Shown: positions 1 to 6,100 of the stretch, piece after piece
How the letters are laid out: every line of letters begins with the position of its first letter
How positions within the stretch are numbered: the first letter of the stretch is position 1
NCBI GenBank assembly: GCA_022574065.1
Contig: JACZST010000081.1
Location: 1 to 8,193, forward strand
Origin: Acidobacteriota bacterium
GTDB lineage: Bacteria; Actinomycetota; Acidimicrobiia; Spongiisociales; UBA5794
Reading direction: 5' to 3'
DNA length: 8,193 nt
Made by a program: the position numbers and the translations under genes
Notes under the pieces: generated by a model
Database searches by the model: none
Seen by the model: the letters and a program-made list of their open reading frames with translations, nothing else
Told to the model about the DNA's origin: nothing

Positions 1-1
1 G

Positions 2-205
2 GACCGGCTCGTCGAGGCTGGAAACACCGTGGTGGTGATCGAGCACAACCTCGATGTGATCAAGACCGCGGACTGGATCATCGATCTCGGCCCTGAGGGA
101 GGCGATGGAGGCGGGAGAATCGTGGCCGAGGGGACGCCGGAACAGGTGGTTGAGATCCCAGAGTCCTACACCGGCAAGTTCCTCCGCGAGGTGCTCGCTT
201 CGTAG
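2..205 (+). CDS. uvrA: UvrA excinuclease ABC subunit A, C-terminal end (partial)
   Basis: This is the last 67 codons of UvrA, the ABC-type ATPase that, with UvrB, finds bulky DNA lesions and loads UvrB for nucleotide excision repair in the cytoplasm. The frame opens at base 2 and stops at TAG 203-205. What is visible is the end of the second nucleotide-binding domain: a hydrophobic strand followed by IEHNLDVIKTADWIIDLGP, which contains the H-loop (switch) histidine and the D-loop-to-C-terminus stretch typical of UvrA, then GGDGGGRIVAEGTPEQV and the usual tail SYTGKFLREVL. The Walker motifs, signature motif and zinc fingers lie upstream of the window. Its 3' end overlaps the convergent membrane-protein gene by 40 bp. 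Finding uvrA about 2.1 kb before uvrC matches the loose uvrA-uvrC clustering known in actinobacteria. Identity is very secure. Confidence 0.96.
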   Translation, partial: DRLVEAGNTVVVIEHNLDVIKTADWIIDLGPEGGDGGGRIVAEGTPEQVVEIPESYTGKFLREVLAS

Positions 206-1341
206 GTCGTCGCGACGGCATCGCGGACGCCGTAAATCGCAGCCGCCACCAGCACAACGTTCCGGATCAGCCACCCGGTGTGCCACCACAGCTCGCCGGG
301 GAACCAGATTCCGGTCAGGGCCACCGATATCACCGCGGCCGTGGTCAGGAGCCACCGTCCCTGCCGTGACCCGGTGAGGGCGACGAACGGGATGGGCCAT
401 AGAAGGAATTGGGTCGACAACAACGGTGAGGCGAGCAGCACCGCGTACGTCAGGGCCCCGGTAACAGCCACCGCACCCCGCCAGCTGAACGACCTGCGCA
501 GCACCGTCAGGGCCGCGAAACCGATGGCACACCCGACCACAAGATTGAGGGCCAGCGCCCAGGCACCGGTTCCCACATACACGGCGCCTGCGGAATCGAT
601 GATCTGCGGGTTGGTGCCCACCAGAAGCCGCCAGACGATGACGATTGTCCCGCTCACCGTCTCCTCATGGACCCCGACAAAGGAACGCCCGGCGCGGAAC
701 CCAGGCAGGGCCAGCAAAATCACACCCATGGCAACAGTGACGCCCACCAACCCGAAGGCGCGCTGGCGCTTTCCTCGCCACCAATCTACGGCGGCAAGAA
801 CCACCGGCCAGCCCTTGGCAAGGACTGCTCCGATGGCTGAGCCAAACGATGCCACCTCCTTCCGGCGAACGGCGAAGAAGATCGCCGCCACGGCCAGCAT
901 CACCGAAAGCGCGTCGACCCGGTGAGGAATGATCACCAGCATCGGGGCCACCATCACCACCCAGCGGAGGCCGACATCGCCCAGGCCGAGGTCTTCACCG
1001 ATCCGAACCACCAGAATGCCGGTGACGAAAACCATGACCAGCATGATGATCATGAACGGGTAACCGAACGGAAGCCCAGTGATGGAAGCGATGATGTGCG
1101 CCAGCGACATGGGGGCGATGGCAACGGGAACGTGCTCGAAGTCGAAATCCAAATACGGGATCTCGCCGGCGAACATGCGACCCATCGCTTCCGAGTACAA
1201 CTGCGGATCGGCGGTGTACACGGTCGGATTACCGAGGGCGGCAGGGAGGAAACCGATGATGAGCCCGGCAAGCGACGCGATCAAGAACCAGAAGGGCCAG
1301 GGCCGAGCCTGTCCAGCGTGTGCTTGCATGGGAGGGTTCAC
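166..1341 (-). CDS. Polytopic membrane protein, GT87/DUF2029-like glycosyltransferase
   Basis: A 391-residue integral membrane protein with roughly ten hydrophobic segments (about 16-36, 95-113, 127-158, 170-184, 197-214, 258-280, 288-310, 313-324, 331-347, 357-372). Three features resemble GT-C fold, polyprenyl-phosphate-sugar-dependent transferases of family GT87/DUF2029. The first extracytoplasmic loop has an acidic TADPQLYSEAMGRMFAGEIP stretch followed by YLDFDFEHVPVA. An RVDALSVMLA helix is followed by a GAVLAKGWPVVLA segment. A C-terminal SPLLSTQFLLWPIPF resembles the family's SPQYLLW motif. Such enzymes mannosylate cell-envelope glycolipids or glycans outside the membrane; the acceptor here is unknown. 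The GTG at 1341 is the most upstream start; an ATG at 1329 (Met5) is equally possible, and neither has a good Shine-Dalgarno sequence. The gene converges on uvrA and diverges from the methyltransferase. The family call is an inference from motifs; the membrane topology is clear. Confidence 0.72.
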   Translation of the reverse strand: MNPPMQAHAGQARPWPFWFLIASLAGLIIGFLPAALGNPTVYTADPQLYSEAMGRMFAGEIPYLDFDFEHVPVAIAPMSLAHIIASITGLPFGYPFMIIMLVMVFVTGILVVRIGEDLGLGDVGLRWVVMVAPMLVIIPHRVDALSVMLAVAAIFFAVRRKEVASFGSAIGAVLAKGWPVVLAAVDWWRGKRQRAFGLVGVTVAMGVILLALPGFRAGRSFVGVHEETVSGTIVIVWRLLVGTNPQIIDSAGAVYVGTGAWALALNLVVGCAIGFAALTVLRRSFSWRGAVAVTGALTYAVLLASPLLSTQFLLWPIPFVALTGSRQGRWLLTTAAVISVALTGIWFPGELWWHTGWLIRNVVLVAAAIYGVRDAVATTYEASTSRRNLPV

Positions 1342-1367
1342 GCTACAGGTTTCGGAGTAAATGTCTC
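1342..1367. promoter_or_regulatory. 26-bp divergent intergenic gap between two genes
   Basis: Only 26 bp separate the GTG start of the - strand membrane protein from the ATG start of the + strand methyltransferase. Promoters for the two genes must therefore overlap each other or lie inside the opposite gene's 5' coding region. I see no convincing -35/-10 pair on either strand. The gap holds the likely ribosome binding site of the methyltransferase. Confidence 0.4.
1354..1357 (+). promoter_or_regulatory. Ribosome binding site (GGAG) of the methyltransferase
   Basis: GGAG sits 10 nt before ATG 1368. It supports that ATG over the in-frame upstream GTG at 1320, which would place the first 16 codons inside the divergent gene and has no such motif. 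Confidence 0.5.
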
Positions 1368-2072
1368 ATGGCTATAGCGGTTGACAACTGGGATGAGCTT
1401 GCCCCCTGGTGGCGCAGAGAGGCGACCACCGACCTCGTGTACCGCGAGGACATCGAACCGATGCTCGAGCGCCTCACGCCGAAAGACCCAGGCACGGTAG
1501 TCGAGCTTGGCTGCGGGGAAGGCCAGTGGCTTCGCTGGCTGTCGACGATGGGGGTGCAGACGTTTGGGTGTGACTGGTCTTTGCAGCTGCTCACCCACGC
1601 CGCGTCCTCGGCACCGGTGGTCTGCGCCGAGCTGCCCGGGCTGTCGTGGCTGCAGGACGGGTCGGTCGATAACGCACTATCGGTTTTCGTGCTCGACCTG
1701 ATCGCGGATGTCGGCGAGTTCTTCACCGAGACGATACGAGTGGTCAGGGCCGGGGGCTCGTTGATCGTGGTCATCAACCACCCCGGCTTCACCGCCCCAG
1801 GCTCCGGTCCATTAGTAGACGTCGACGGCGAGGTCCTGTGGCGCTGGGGCAGCTATCTGGAGGACGGGTCGTCTTTGCAGCCGGCGGGGGATCGATCGGT
1901 GGTTTTCCATCATCGGTCGATTGCCAAGCTCCTCACCGCGGCGGCCACAGCGGGATGGGCTCTGCAGGCTGTCGAGGAGCGAGCGCTGGGTGCGGCTGCC
2001 ATCGAGAGAGATCCTGGCTACGTCGGTCAAGAGGGCATACCCAGGTTCTTCGGCGCCAGATGGGTGAAATAG
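1368..2072 (+). CDS. Class I SAM-dependent methyltransferase, substrate unknown
   Basis: A 234-residue cytoplasmic protein with a Rossmann-type SAM-binding fold. Motif I is VVELGCGEG (residues 44-52). An acidic residue at the end of strand 2 (FGCDWS, Asp69) would bind the ribose. A motif with Asp101/Asp110 (SVDNALSVFVLDLIADV) corresponds to strand 4, and VVRAGGSLIVVINHPGF (125-141) is the usual post-motif with strand 5. The N-terminal NWDELAPWW and C-terminal RFFGARW are typical of Methyltransf_11-like small-molecule methyltransferases, but nothing visible identifies the substrate. I chose ATG 1368 because a GGAG lies 10 nt upstream; an in-frame GTG at 1320 would add 16 poorly protein-like residues. 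It stands head-to-head with the GT87-like gene, so a shared envelope-related role is possible but unproven. It is followed by the repeat-rich spacer rather than joined to uvrC. Confidence 0.85.
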   Translation: MAIAVDNWDELAPWWRREATTDLVYREDIEPMLERLTPKDPGTVVELGCGEGQWLRWLSTMGVQTFGCDWSLQLLTHAASSAPVVCAELPGLSWLQDGSVDNALSVFVLDLIADVGEFFTETIRVVRAGGSLIVVINHPGFTAPGSGPLVDVDGEVLWRWGSYLEDGSSLQPAGDRSVVFHHRSIAKLLTAAATAGWALQAVEERALGAAAIERDPGYVGQEGIPRFFGARWVK

Positions 2073-2115
2073 TTGCCGGTTGTCAGTCAGCAGTCCGTGC
2101 TGTCGCCGGCAGCTC

Positions 2116-2150
2116 GGAGTTGGGAGCTCTGAACTTGCAACTGGTAACTC
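2116..2150 (+). repeat. Degenerate 7-bp tandem array A (5 units)
   Basis: Five consecutive heptamers: GGAGTTG, GGAGCTC, TGAACTT, GCAACTG, GTAACTC. The common core is an ACT or GCT/GTT trinucleotide at positions 4-6. It lies in the non-coding spacer between the methyltransferase and uvrC, and shares its consensus with the array at 2205-2239 and, in reverse complement, with the one at 4131-4179. Confidence 0.6.
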
Positions 2151-2250
2151 GGTCTCCGGCCACCGGCAACGGGGCTGGCAACTCGGTCTCTGGCCGCCCG
2201 TGTCGGAACTGGGAACTGAGAACTGGCAACTGGGAACTCGGCCTCGAGGC
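2143..2250 (+). repeat. Three copies of a 19-bp direct repeat
   Basis: GGTAACTCGGTCTCCGGCC (2143-2161), GGCAACTCGGTCTCTGGCC (2177-2195) and GGGAACTCGGCCTCGAGGC (2232-2250). Copies 1 and 2 differ at two positions; copy 3 keeps the core AACTCGGYCTC. Start-to-start distances are 34 and 55 bp. Copies 1 and 3 begin with the last heptamer of arrays A and B, so the element looks like a cap closing each heptamer run. The function is unknown; no protein-coding frame explains it. Confidence 0.7.
2205..2239 (+). repeat. 7-bp tandem array B (5 units, near-perfect)
   Basis: Five consecutive heptamers: GGAACTG, GGAACTG, AGAACTG, GCAACTG, GGAACTC. This is the cleanest array in the spacer, with AACT invariant in every unit. 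It ends in the third 19-bp element, about 67 bp before the uvrC start. Confidence 0.8.
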
Positions 2251-2293
2251 TGATGCCTACTTCCTCGTTGGTATTGGAACTCCCTGACCTACT

Positions 2294-2299
2294 TACCAT
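2294..2299 (+). promoter_or_regulatory. Possible -10 box for leaderless uvrC transcription
   Basis: TACCAT fits the TANNNT -10 consensus, and six bases separate it from the uvrC ATG, which would put the transcription start at or next to the A of ATG. Leaderless mRNAs with this spacing are common in actinobacteria, and this would explain why no Shine-Dalgarno sequence precedes uvrC. A TTGGTA at 2268-2273 or TTGGAA at 2274-2279 could serve as a weak -35, but neither has ideal spacing (20 and 14 bp). Confidence 0.35.
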
Positions 2300-2305
2300 C
2301 AGAAC

Positions 2306-4132
2306 ATGGTTCGCCGCCCACCGCCTTCCGAGATCCCCGACACGCCGGGTGCGTACTTGTTTCGCGATGAACACGGCGAAATCCTCTACGTGGGCAAGGC
2401 CCGATCGTTGCGAAAAAGGCTCGCCAACTACTGGGCGGCCGATCTGCCGCTGAAGACGGAGGCCATGACGACGGCAGCCGACTCCCTGGAGTGGATCGTC
2501 ACTCCGAACGATGTCGCCGCCATCATGCTCGAGTACTCGTTGGTCCAGGAACATCAGCCTCGCTTCAACATCCGACTGCGCGACGACAAGAGTTTCCCGT
2601 ATCTGGCGATCACCGCAGACGAGGAGTGGCCGCAGGCGATGGTGATGCGCGGAAAGCGACGCAAGGGGGTCGTGTACTTCGGTCCATACGCGCACGCATA
2701 CTCGATTCGGCAAACGCTCGACCTCCTGCTCAGGACATTTCCCATTCGCACTTGCTCCGACGCCAAGTACCGGCGCCATGAAGCGGCCGGCCGGCCGTGT
2801 CTGCTCGCCCACATCGAGAAGTGCTCGGCGCCGTGCGTCGGTGCGGTCGATGCTGCGACCTACGCCGAGCATGTCGAGGGTCTTGCTTCCTTCCTCGCCG
2901 GCGACACATCGGCGGTGACCGAGCGGCTCGACGAGGAGATGGAACGCGCGTCGCACGCACAGGATTACGAACAGGCGGGGAGGTTACGGGATCGGCTTAT
3001 CGCGGTGCGCAAGGCGATGGAGCGACAGGAGCTCGTCACCGATCGGCAGGAGGACTTCGACATCGTCGGTCTGGCATTGGATGAGCTCGAGGCGGTGCTC
3101 GTGGTGCTCAACGTGCGTCGCGGCCGCGTCACCGGGCGCAAGACGACCGTCGTCGACCGGGTCGAGGAGGTGACCACCGCCGGGCTGGTCGGCATCCTGC
3201 TCGGGCGTCTGTATGGCGCCGACCGACCGCCGCCAACCGTGCTCGTCCAGGAGCTCCCGGAAGACAGCGACATGTGGCAGGTATGGCTGACCGACCGGAG
3301 GGGTTCCACGGTCTCGCTACGCGTACCGCAACGGGGCGCCAAGCGCCGGATCATGCAAACCGCGATCGACAATGCCAATGAAGAATTCCGTCGTCACCGG
3401 CTGCGGCGACATTCGGACCACAACGCAAGGGCGAGGGCACTCAACGACCTGCAGGACGTGCTGGGCCTCGACACACCCCCTCTCAGAATCGAGTGTTACG
3501 ACGTGTCAACGATCCAGGGAAGGGACACGGTTGCTTCGATGGTCGTCTTTGAGGACGGGTTGCCGAAGAAGTCGGACTACCGGCGGTTCAGGATCAGGAC
3601 GGTCGCCGGCCAGGACGACTTCGCCGCCCTGGAGGAGACGCTGCGGCGTCGCTTCACCGCGTACCTCATCGATAAGGAGCTGCCCGTGGAAGAGCGGGGG
3701 AAGTTCGCCTACCCGCCGTCGCTTGTGGTTGTAGACGGTGGCGCCGGTCAACTGGGGAGAGCGGTTGCCGTGCTCGCCGAGCTCGGGATCGACATCCCCG
3801 CCGTCGGCCTGGCGAAGCGGCTCGAAGAGGTCTACGTGCCGGGGACGAACGAGCCGATCACGATCGCCAGAGGAAGCGAGTCGTTGTACCTGCTGCAGCG
3901 AGTTCGCGACGAGGCGCACCGGTTCGCCGTCACCTATCACAGAAAGCTCAGGACGAAGCGGATGATCGACTCGATTCTCGACGATGTCGAGGGGATCGGG
4001 CCGGCCCGCAAGCGTTCCCTGGTGAGGGAATTCGGCTCGCTCAAGGGAATCAGGGCAGCGTCGAAAGAGGAGCTCATCGGGGTGGTTCCGGATAGGGTGG
4101 CAGAAACCCTGTGGGAGACACTGCATGGATGA
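2306..4132 (+). CDS. uvrC: UvrC excinuclease ABC subunit C
   Basis: A complete 608-residue UvrC, the usual family length. UvrC joins the UvrB-DNA complex and makes the 3' and 5' incisions flanking a lesion. Domains in order: a GIY-YIG nuclease at about 12-95 (PGAYLF, LYVGKA, catalytic-type Glu76 in MLEYSLVQEHQPRFN); four cysteines at 150, 165, 173 and 177, matching the spacing of the iron-sulfur cluster ligands described in E. coli UvrC; a UVR UvrB-binding helix pair at about 206-242; an RNase H-like nuclease at about 390-545 with Asp399 (ECYDVS), Asp477 (VVVDGGAGQLG) and His538 (DEAHRFA); and a helix-hairpin-helix DNA-binding tail at about 555-608 (VEGIGPARKRSLVREFGS). All key catalytic residues are present, so it should be active. 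ATG 2306 lacks a Shine-Dalgarno sequence and may be leaderless. Its TGA stop overlaps the first unit of a heptamer array, and it heads the rapZ-yvcK-gap-pgk cluster. Confidence 0.98.
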   Translation: MVRRPPPSEIPDTPGAYLFRDEHGEILYVGKARSLRKRLANYWAADLPLKTEAMTTAADSLEWIVTPNDVAAIMLEYSLVQEHQPRFNIRLRDDKSFPYLAITADEEWPQAMVMRGKRRKGVVYFGPYAHAYSIRQTLDLLLRTFPIRTCSDAKYRRHEAAGRPCLLAHIEKCSAPCVGAVDAATYAEHVEGLASFLAGDTSAVTERLDEEMERASHAQDYEQAGRLRDRLIAVRKAMERQELVTDRQEDFDIVGLALDELEAVLVVLNVRRGRVTGRKTTVVDRVEEVTTAGLVGILLGRLYGADRPPPTVLVQELPEDSDMWQVWLTDRRGSTVSLRVPQRGAKRRIMQTAIDNANEEFRRHRLRRHSDHNARARALNDLQDVLGLDTPPLRIECYDVSTIQGRDTVASMVVFEDGLPKKSDYRRFRIRTVAGQDDFAALEETLRRRFTAYLIDKELPVEERGKFAYPPSLVVVDGGAGQLGRAVAVLAELGIDIPAVGLAKRLEEVYVPGTNEPITIARGSESLYLLQRVRDEAHRFAVTYHRKLRTKRMIDSILDDVEGIGPARKRSLVREFGSLKGIRAASKEELIGVVPDRVAETLWETLHG

Positions 4133-4179
4133 GTCGCGAGTAGCGAGTAGCGAGTCACAAGTCACAGGTCGCAAGTCGC
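4131..4179 (-). repeat. 7-bp tandem array C (7 units) between uvrC and rapZ
   Basis: Seven perfect-phase heptamers read on the + strand: GAGTCGC, GAGTAGC, GAGTAGC, GAGTCAC, AAGTCAC, AGGTCGC, AAGTCGC. It starts inside the uvrC stop codon and fills most of the spacer to rapZ. In reverse complement the units become GCGACTC, GCTACTC, GTGACTC, GTGACTT, GCGACCT, GCGACTT, fitting the same GNNACTN pattern as arrays A and B upstream of uvrC; hence the - strand assignment. Confidence 0.85.
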
Positions 4180-4206
4180 GTGCTTGTTTCCTCAGCGAGA
4201 GCTCTC

Positions 4207-5118
4207 ATGGATGAAGTAGTAGACCCCGGTGAACCACAAGAACCGCATGTCGTCGTCGTGACCGGGATGTCGGGTGCTGGTCGTTCTGCAGCGGCCAAGG
4301 TGCTCGAAGACCTCGGCTATTTCGTCATCGACAACCTTCCTGCATCGCTCATTGTCGATGTGGTGCGCGGATCCGGGGTTGGAGATGGCGATCGAGATCG
4401 TTTTGCAGTCGTGGTCGACACCAGGGGTGGAATCACTGCCGACGAGTTAGCCGAGGCAGTCACGAGCCTGCGGGGCAAGGGCCTGCGCACGACGGTGCTC
4501 TATCTGGACGCCGACGACGGGGTGCTGATTCGCCGCTACGAGGAGAACCGCAGGCCCCATCCCCTCCCCGGTGCGACCCTCGGTGAATCGATCGCAGCCG
4601 AGCGAAGCGCTCTGATCGAGGTGAGGGCGCTCGGAGATGTGATCGCCGACACCACCAACCTCAACGTTCACGAGCTCGGGAGCCGCCTCAGGAACGCATT
4701 TGCCCGCGGGCTGCCCGAAGGGAGGCTGCAGGTCGATGTCACCTCGTTCGCGTTCAAGCTCGGCGTTCCCAGAGTCCTCGACCTCCTGTTCGACGTGCGC
4801 TTTCTGCCCAACCCGTACTGGGTTCCCGAGCTTCGTGACCAAACAGGGAGAGATGCTGCCGTTCGTGACTATGTCTTCTCCCACGACGAGGCCAGCGTGT
4901 TCGTTGAGAAAGTGTCCGATCTCCTCGATTTTCTCATCCCGGAGTACGAACGCGAAGGGAAGTCGTATCTGACCATCGGTGTCGGGTGCACCGGTGGCCG
5001 ACACCGGTCTGTCGCTATCGCCGACGAGATCGCCGAGCATCTGCGTAGCTCAGGCGTCGAAACCACGCTCCACCACCGCGACGCCGGGCTTGGTCCAGAC
5101 GATGCCCATCGGCACTGA
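4207..5118 (+). CDS. rapZ: RapZ-family nucleotide-binding regulator (YvcJ)
   Basis: A 303-residue RapZ/YvcJ P-loop protein. In E. coli RapZ senses glucosamine-6-phosphate and guides decay of the GlmZ small RNA; in Gram-positives the homologue hydrolyses GTP/ATP, and no GlmZ is expected here. The P-loop is GMSGAGRS (20-27), followed by KVLEDLGYFVIDNLP. The usual P-loop Lys is Arg, as I recall for other actinobacterial members. VVVDTRG (about 68-74) resembles a Walker B region. The C-terminal sugar-binding domain shows FDVRFLPNPYWVPELRDQTG (195-214) and IGVGCTGGRHRSVAIADEIA (257-276). I chose ATG 4207 (GCGAGAG just upstream is a weak ribosome site); the in-frame GTG at 4180 abuts the heptamer array and would add nine non-conserved residues. 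Its 3' end overlaps yvcK by 17 bp, implying translational coupling. The identity is secure; its physiological role in this organism is not known. Confidence 0.95.
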   Translation: MDEVVDPGEPQEPHVVVVTGMSGAGRSAAAKVLEDLGYFVIDNLPASLIVDVVRGSGVGDGDRDRFAVVVDTRGGITADELAEAVTSLRGKGLRTTVLYLDADDGVLIRRYEENRRPHPLPGATLGESIAAERSALIEVRALGDVIADTTNLNVHELGSRLRNAFARGLPEGRLQVDVTSFAFKLGVPRVLDLLFDVRFLPNPYWVPELRDQTGRDAAVRDYVFSHDEASVFVEKVSDLLDFLIPEYEREGKSYLTIGVGCTGGRHRSVAIADEIAEHLRSSGVETTLHHRDAGLGPDDAHRH

Positions 5119-6076
5119 GCCCGAGGCCGTTCGCGACTCCACAGACCTGGAGGAACGCGGCCCCAGGGTCGTGGCCGTCGGCGGTGGAACCGGGCTGGCC
5201 CGAGCATTGCGGGCAATCCGGGGCTACGCCGGAAGTATCGACGCCATCGTGACCGTGGCAGACGACGGAGGCTCGTCTGGCCGGCTGGCGCAGGAGCTCG
5301 GCATCCCACCGCCGGGAGATATACGGAAGTGTCTCATCGCGCTGACCCCGGAAGAGTCGGTGTGGCGCCGCCTGTTCGAGTACCGCTTCACCGGTGCCGA
5401 CGTTGAGGGGCATTCGCTCGGGAACCTCATAATCGCCGCTCTCGCCGACATCGAAGGTTCGTTCGAGCTCGCACTTCGGTCATCCGAGCAGCTGCTCGGC
5501 GCGCTCGGATCCGTGCTCCCGGCTTCGCCGATGCACCTGGGCCTCGAGGCGGTCATAGACGGCAAGACGATCGCCGGTCAGGTGAACATTGCGCGGGCGA
5601 GGGGATCCATCGATCGCATCGGTGTCTTGCCTCCCGATGCTCCGGCCTCGGAGTCGGCGATTCGCGCCATCGACGCCGCCGATCAGATCGTCCTCGGGCC
5701 CGGCAGCCTGTACACGTCGGTGATCGCGACACTCGCCGTTTCCGGCATCACCGAAGCGGTCAACCGCACGGAAGCGAGCCTCATCTACGTCACCAACCTG
5801 GTGACCCAAGATGGCGAGACGCTCGGTCTCGACGCTGCCGACCATCTCGATGCGCTGCTCCACTTGACCGGGCTGCGCCCCCCCGCTGCTATCGTCGCCA
5901 GCGATTCCCCGGTGCATGTCGACCCGCCCCAGGAACAGCTGGTGGTCGACGGTGAGGCAATCGCCACGTATGGCGTAGGCCTGATCACAGCGGACTTGCT
6001 CGACCGCGAGGCCGAGCGTCCGGTCCACGATCCTTCCCTGCTGGGGGAGGTGCTCCGGGGGCTCGTCGAAACCTAA
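5102..6076 (+). CDS. yvcK: YvcK/CofD-like family protein (gluconeogenesis factor)
   Basis: A 324-residue member of the YvcK branch of the CofD-like fold. In Bacillus subtilis YvcK binds UDP-sugars and is needed for growth on gluconeogenic carbon sources and for correct cell-wall enzyme localisation; in mycobacteria the homologue (CuvA) is linked to peptidoglycan precursors. Visible motifs are the N-terminal nucleotide-binding loop VVAVGGGTGLARALR (23-37), TVADDGGSSGRLAQELGIPP followed by PGDIRKCLIAL (51-81), GHSLGNLIIAAL (103-114), VLGPGSLYTSVIATL (197-211) and YVTNLVTQDGETLG (229-242). The start ATG 5102 lies inside the 3' end of rapZ in another frame; a longer in-frame extension from 4979 would be read wholly across conserved rapZ sequence and is not credible. 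In most actinobacteria whiA follows; here gap begins 24 bp later. Confidence 0.95.
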   Translation: MPIGTEPEAVRDSTDLEERGPRVVAVGGGTGLARALRAIRGYAGSIDAIVTVADDGGSSGRLAQELGIPPPGDIRKCLIALTPEESVWRRLFEYRFTGADVEGHSLGNLIIAALADIEGSFELALRSSEQLLGALGSVLPASPMHLGLEAVIDGKTIAGQVNIARARGSIDRIGVLPPDAPASESAIRAIDAADQIVLGPGSLYTSVIATLAVSGITEAVNRTEASLIYVTNLVTQDGETLGLDAADHLDALLHLTGLRPPAAIVASDSPVHVDPPQEQLVVDGEAIATYGVGLITADLLDREAERPVHDPSLLGEVLRGLVET

Positions 6077-6088
6077 CTCCAGAAATCC

Positions 6089-6094
6089 GGAAGG
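6089..6094 (+). promoter_or_regulatory. Ribosome binding site (GGAAGG) of gap
   Basis: GGAAGG lies six bases before the gap ATG at 6101. It is the strongest Shine-Dalgarno match in the window, suiting a highly expressed glycolytic gene, and it fixes the start codon. Confidence 0.75.
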
Positions 6095-6100
6095 CCTGTC

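Noticed and set aside
278..925. Long + strand open frame (215 codons)
   Set aside because: It is antisense to the membrane protein, with low-complexity Thr/Pro/Arg-rich content and no motif; a typical high-GC shadow frame.
922..1377. Histidine- and aspartate-rich + strand open frame (151 codons) ending in the methyltransferase start region
   Set aside because: It is antisense to the hydrophobic membrane protein; the His/Asp richness is the mirror image of Met/Ile/Val codons on the other strand, and it conflicts with two well-supported genes.
2075..2110. Possible hairpin terminator after the methyltransferase
   Set aside because: CAGCA-gtccg-TGCTG with an outer GCCGG/CCGGC pair can form an imperfect stem, but the internal loop is asymmetric (8 and 3 nt) and there is no T-tract; too weak to call.
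2116..2250. CRISPR-like repeat array
   Set aside because: The repeats are 7 and 19 bp, degenerate, and either adjacent or irregularly spaced; there are no unique spacers of constant length and no cas genes.
2241..2250. Perfect 10-bp palindrome GCCTCGAGGC
   Set aside because: Such palindromes are expected by chance in GC-rich DNA; it is part of the third 19-bp element and is not palindromic in the other two copies.
2087..2956. - strand open frame of 289 codons spanning the repeat spacer and the 5' third of uvrC
   Set aside because: It lies mostly opposite a clearly conserved part of uvrC; its end in the repeat spacer translates to repetitive, non-protein-like sequence.
3506..4174. - strand open frame of 222 codons opposite the uvrC 3' half
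   Set aside because: It is a shadow of the conserved RNase H-like and helix-hairpin-helix domains of UvrC.
4180..4206. Upstream GTG as the rapZ start
   Set aside because: It directly abuts the heptamer array, has no ribosome site, and adds nine residues not expected in the family; ATG 4207 is preferred.
4979..5101. N-terminal extension of yvcK
   Set aside because: It reads through the conserved RapZ C-terminal domain in another frame and gives a Ser/Thr/Pro-rich sequence unlike YvcK; ATG 5102 is preferred.
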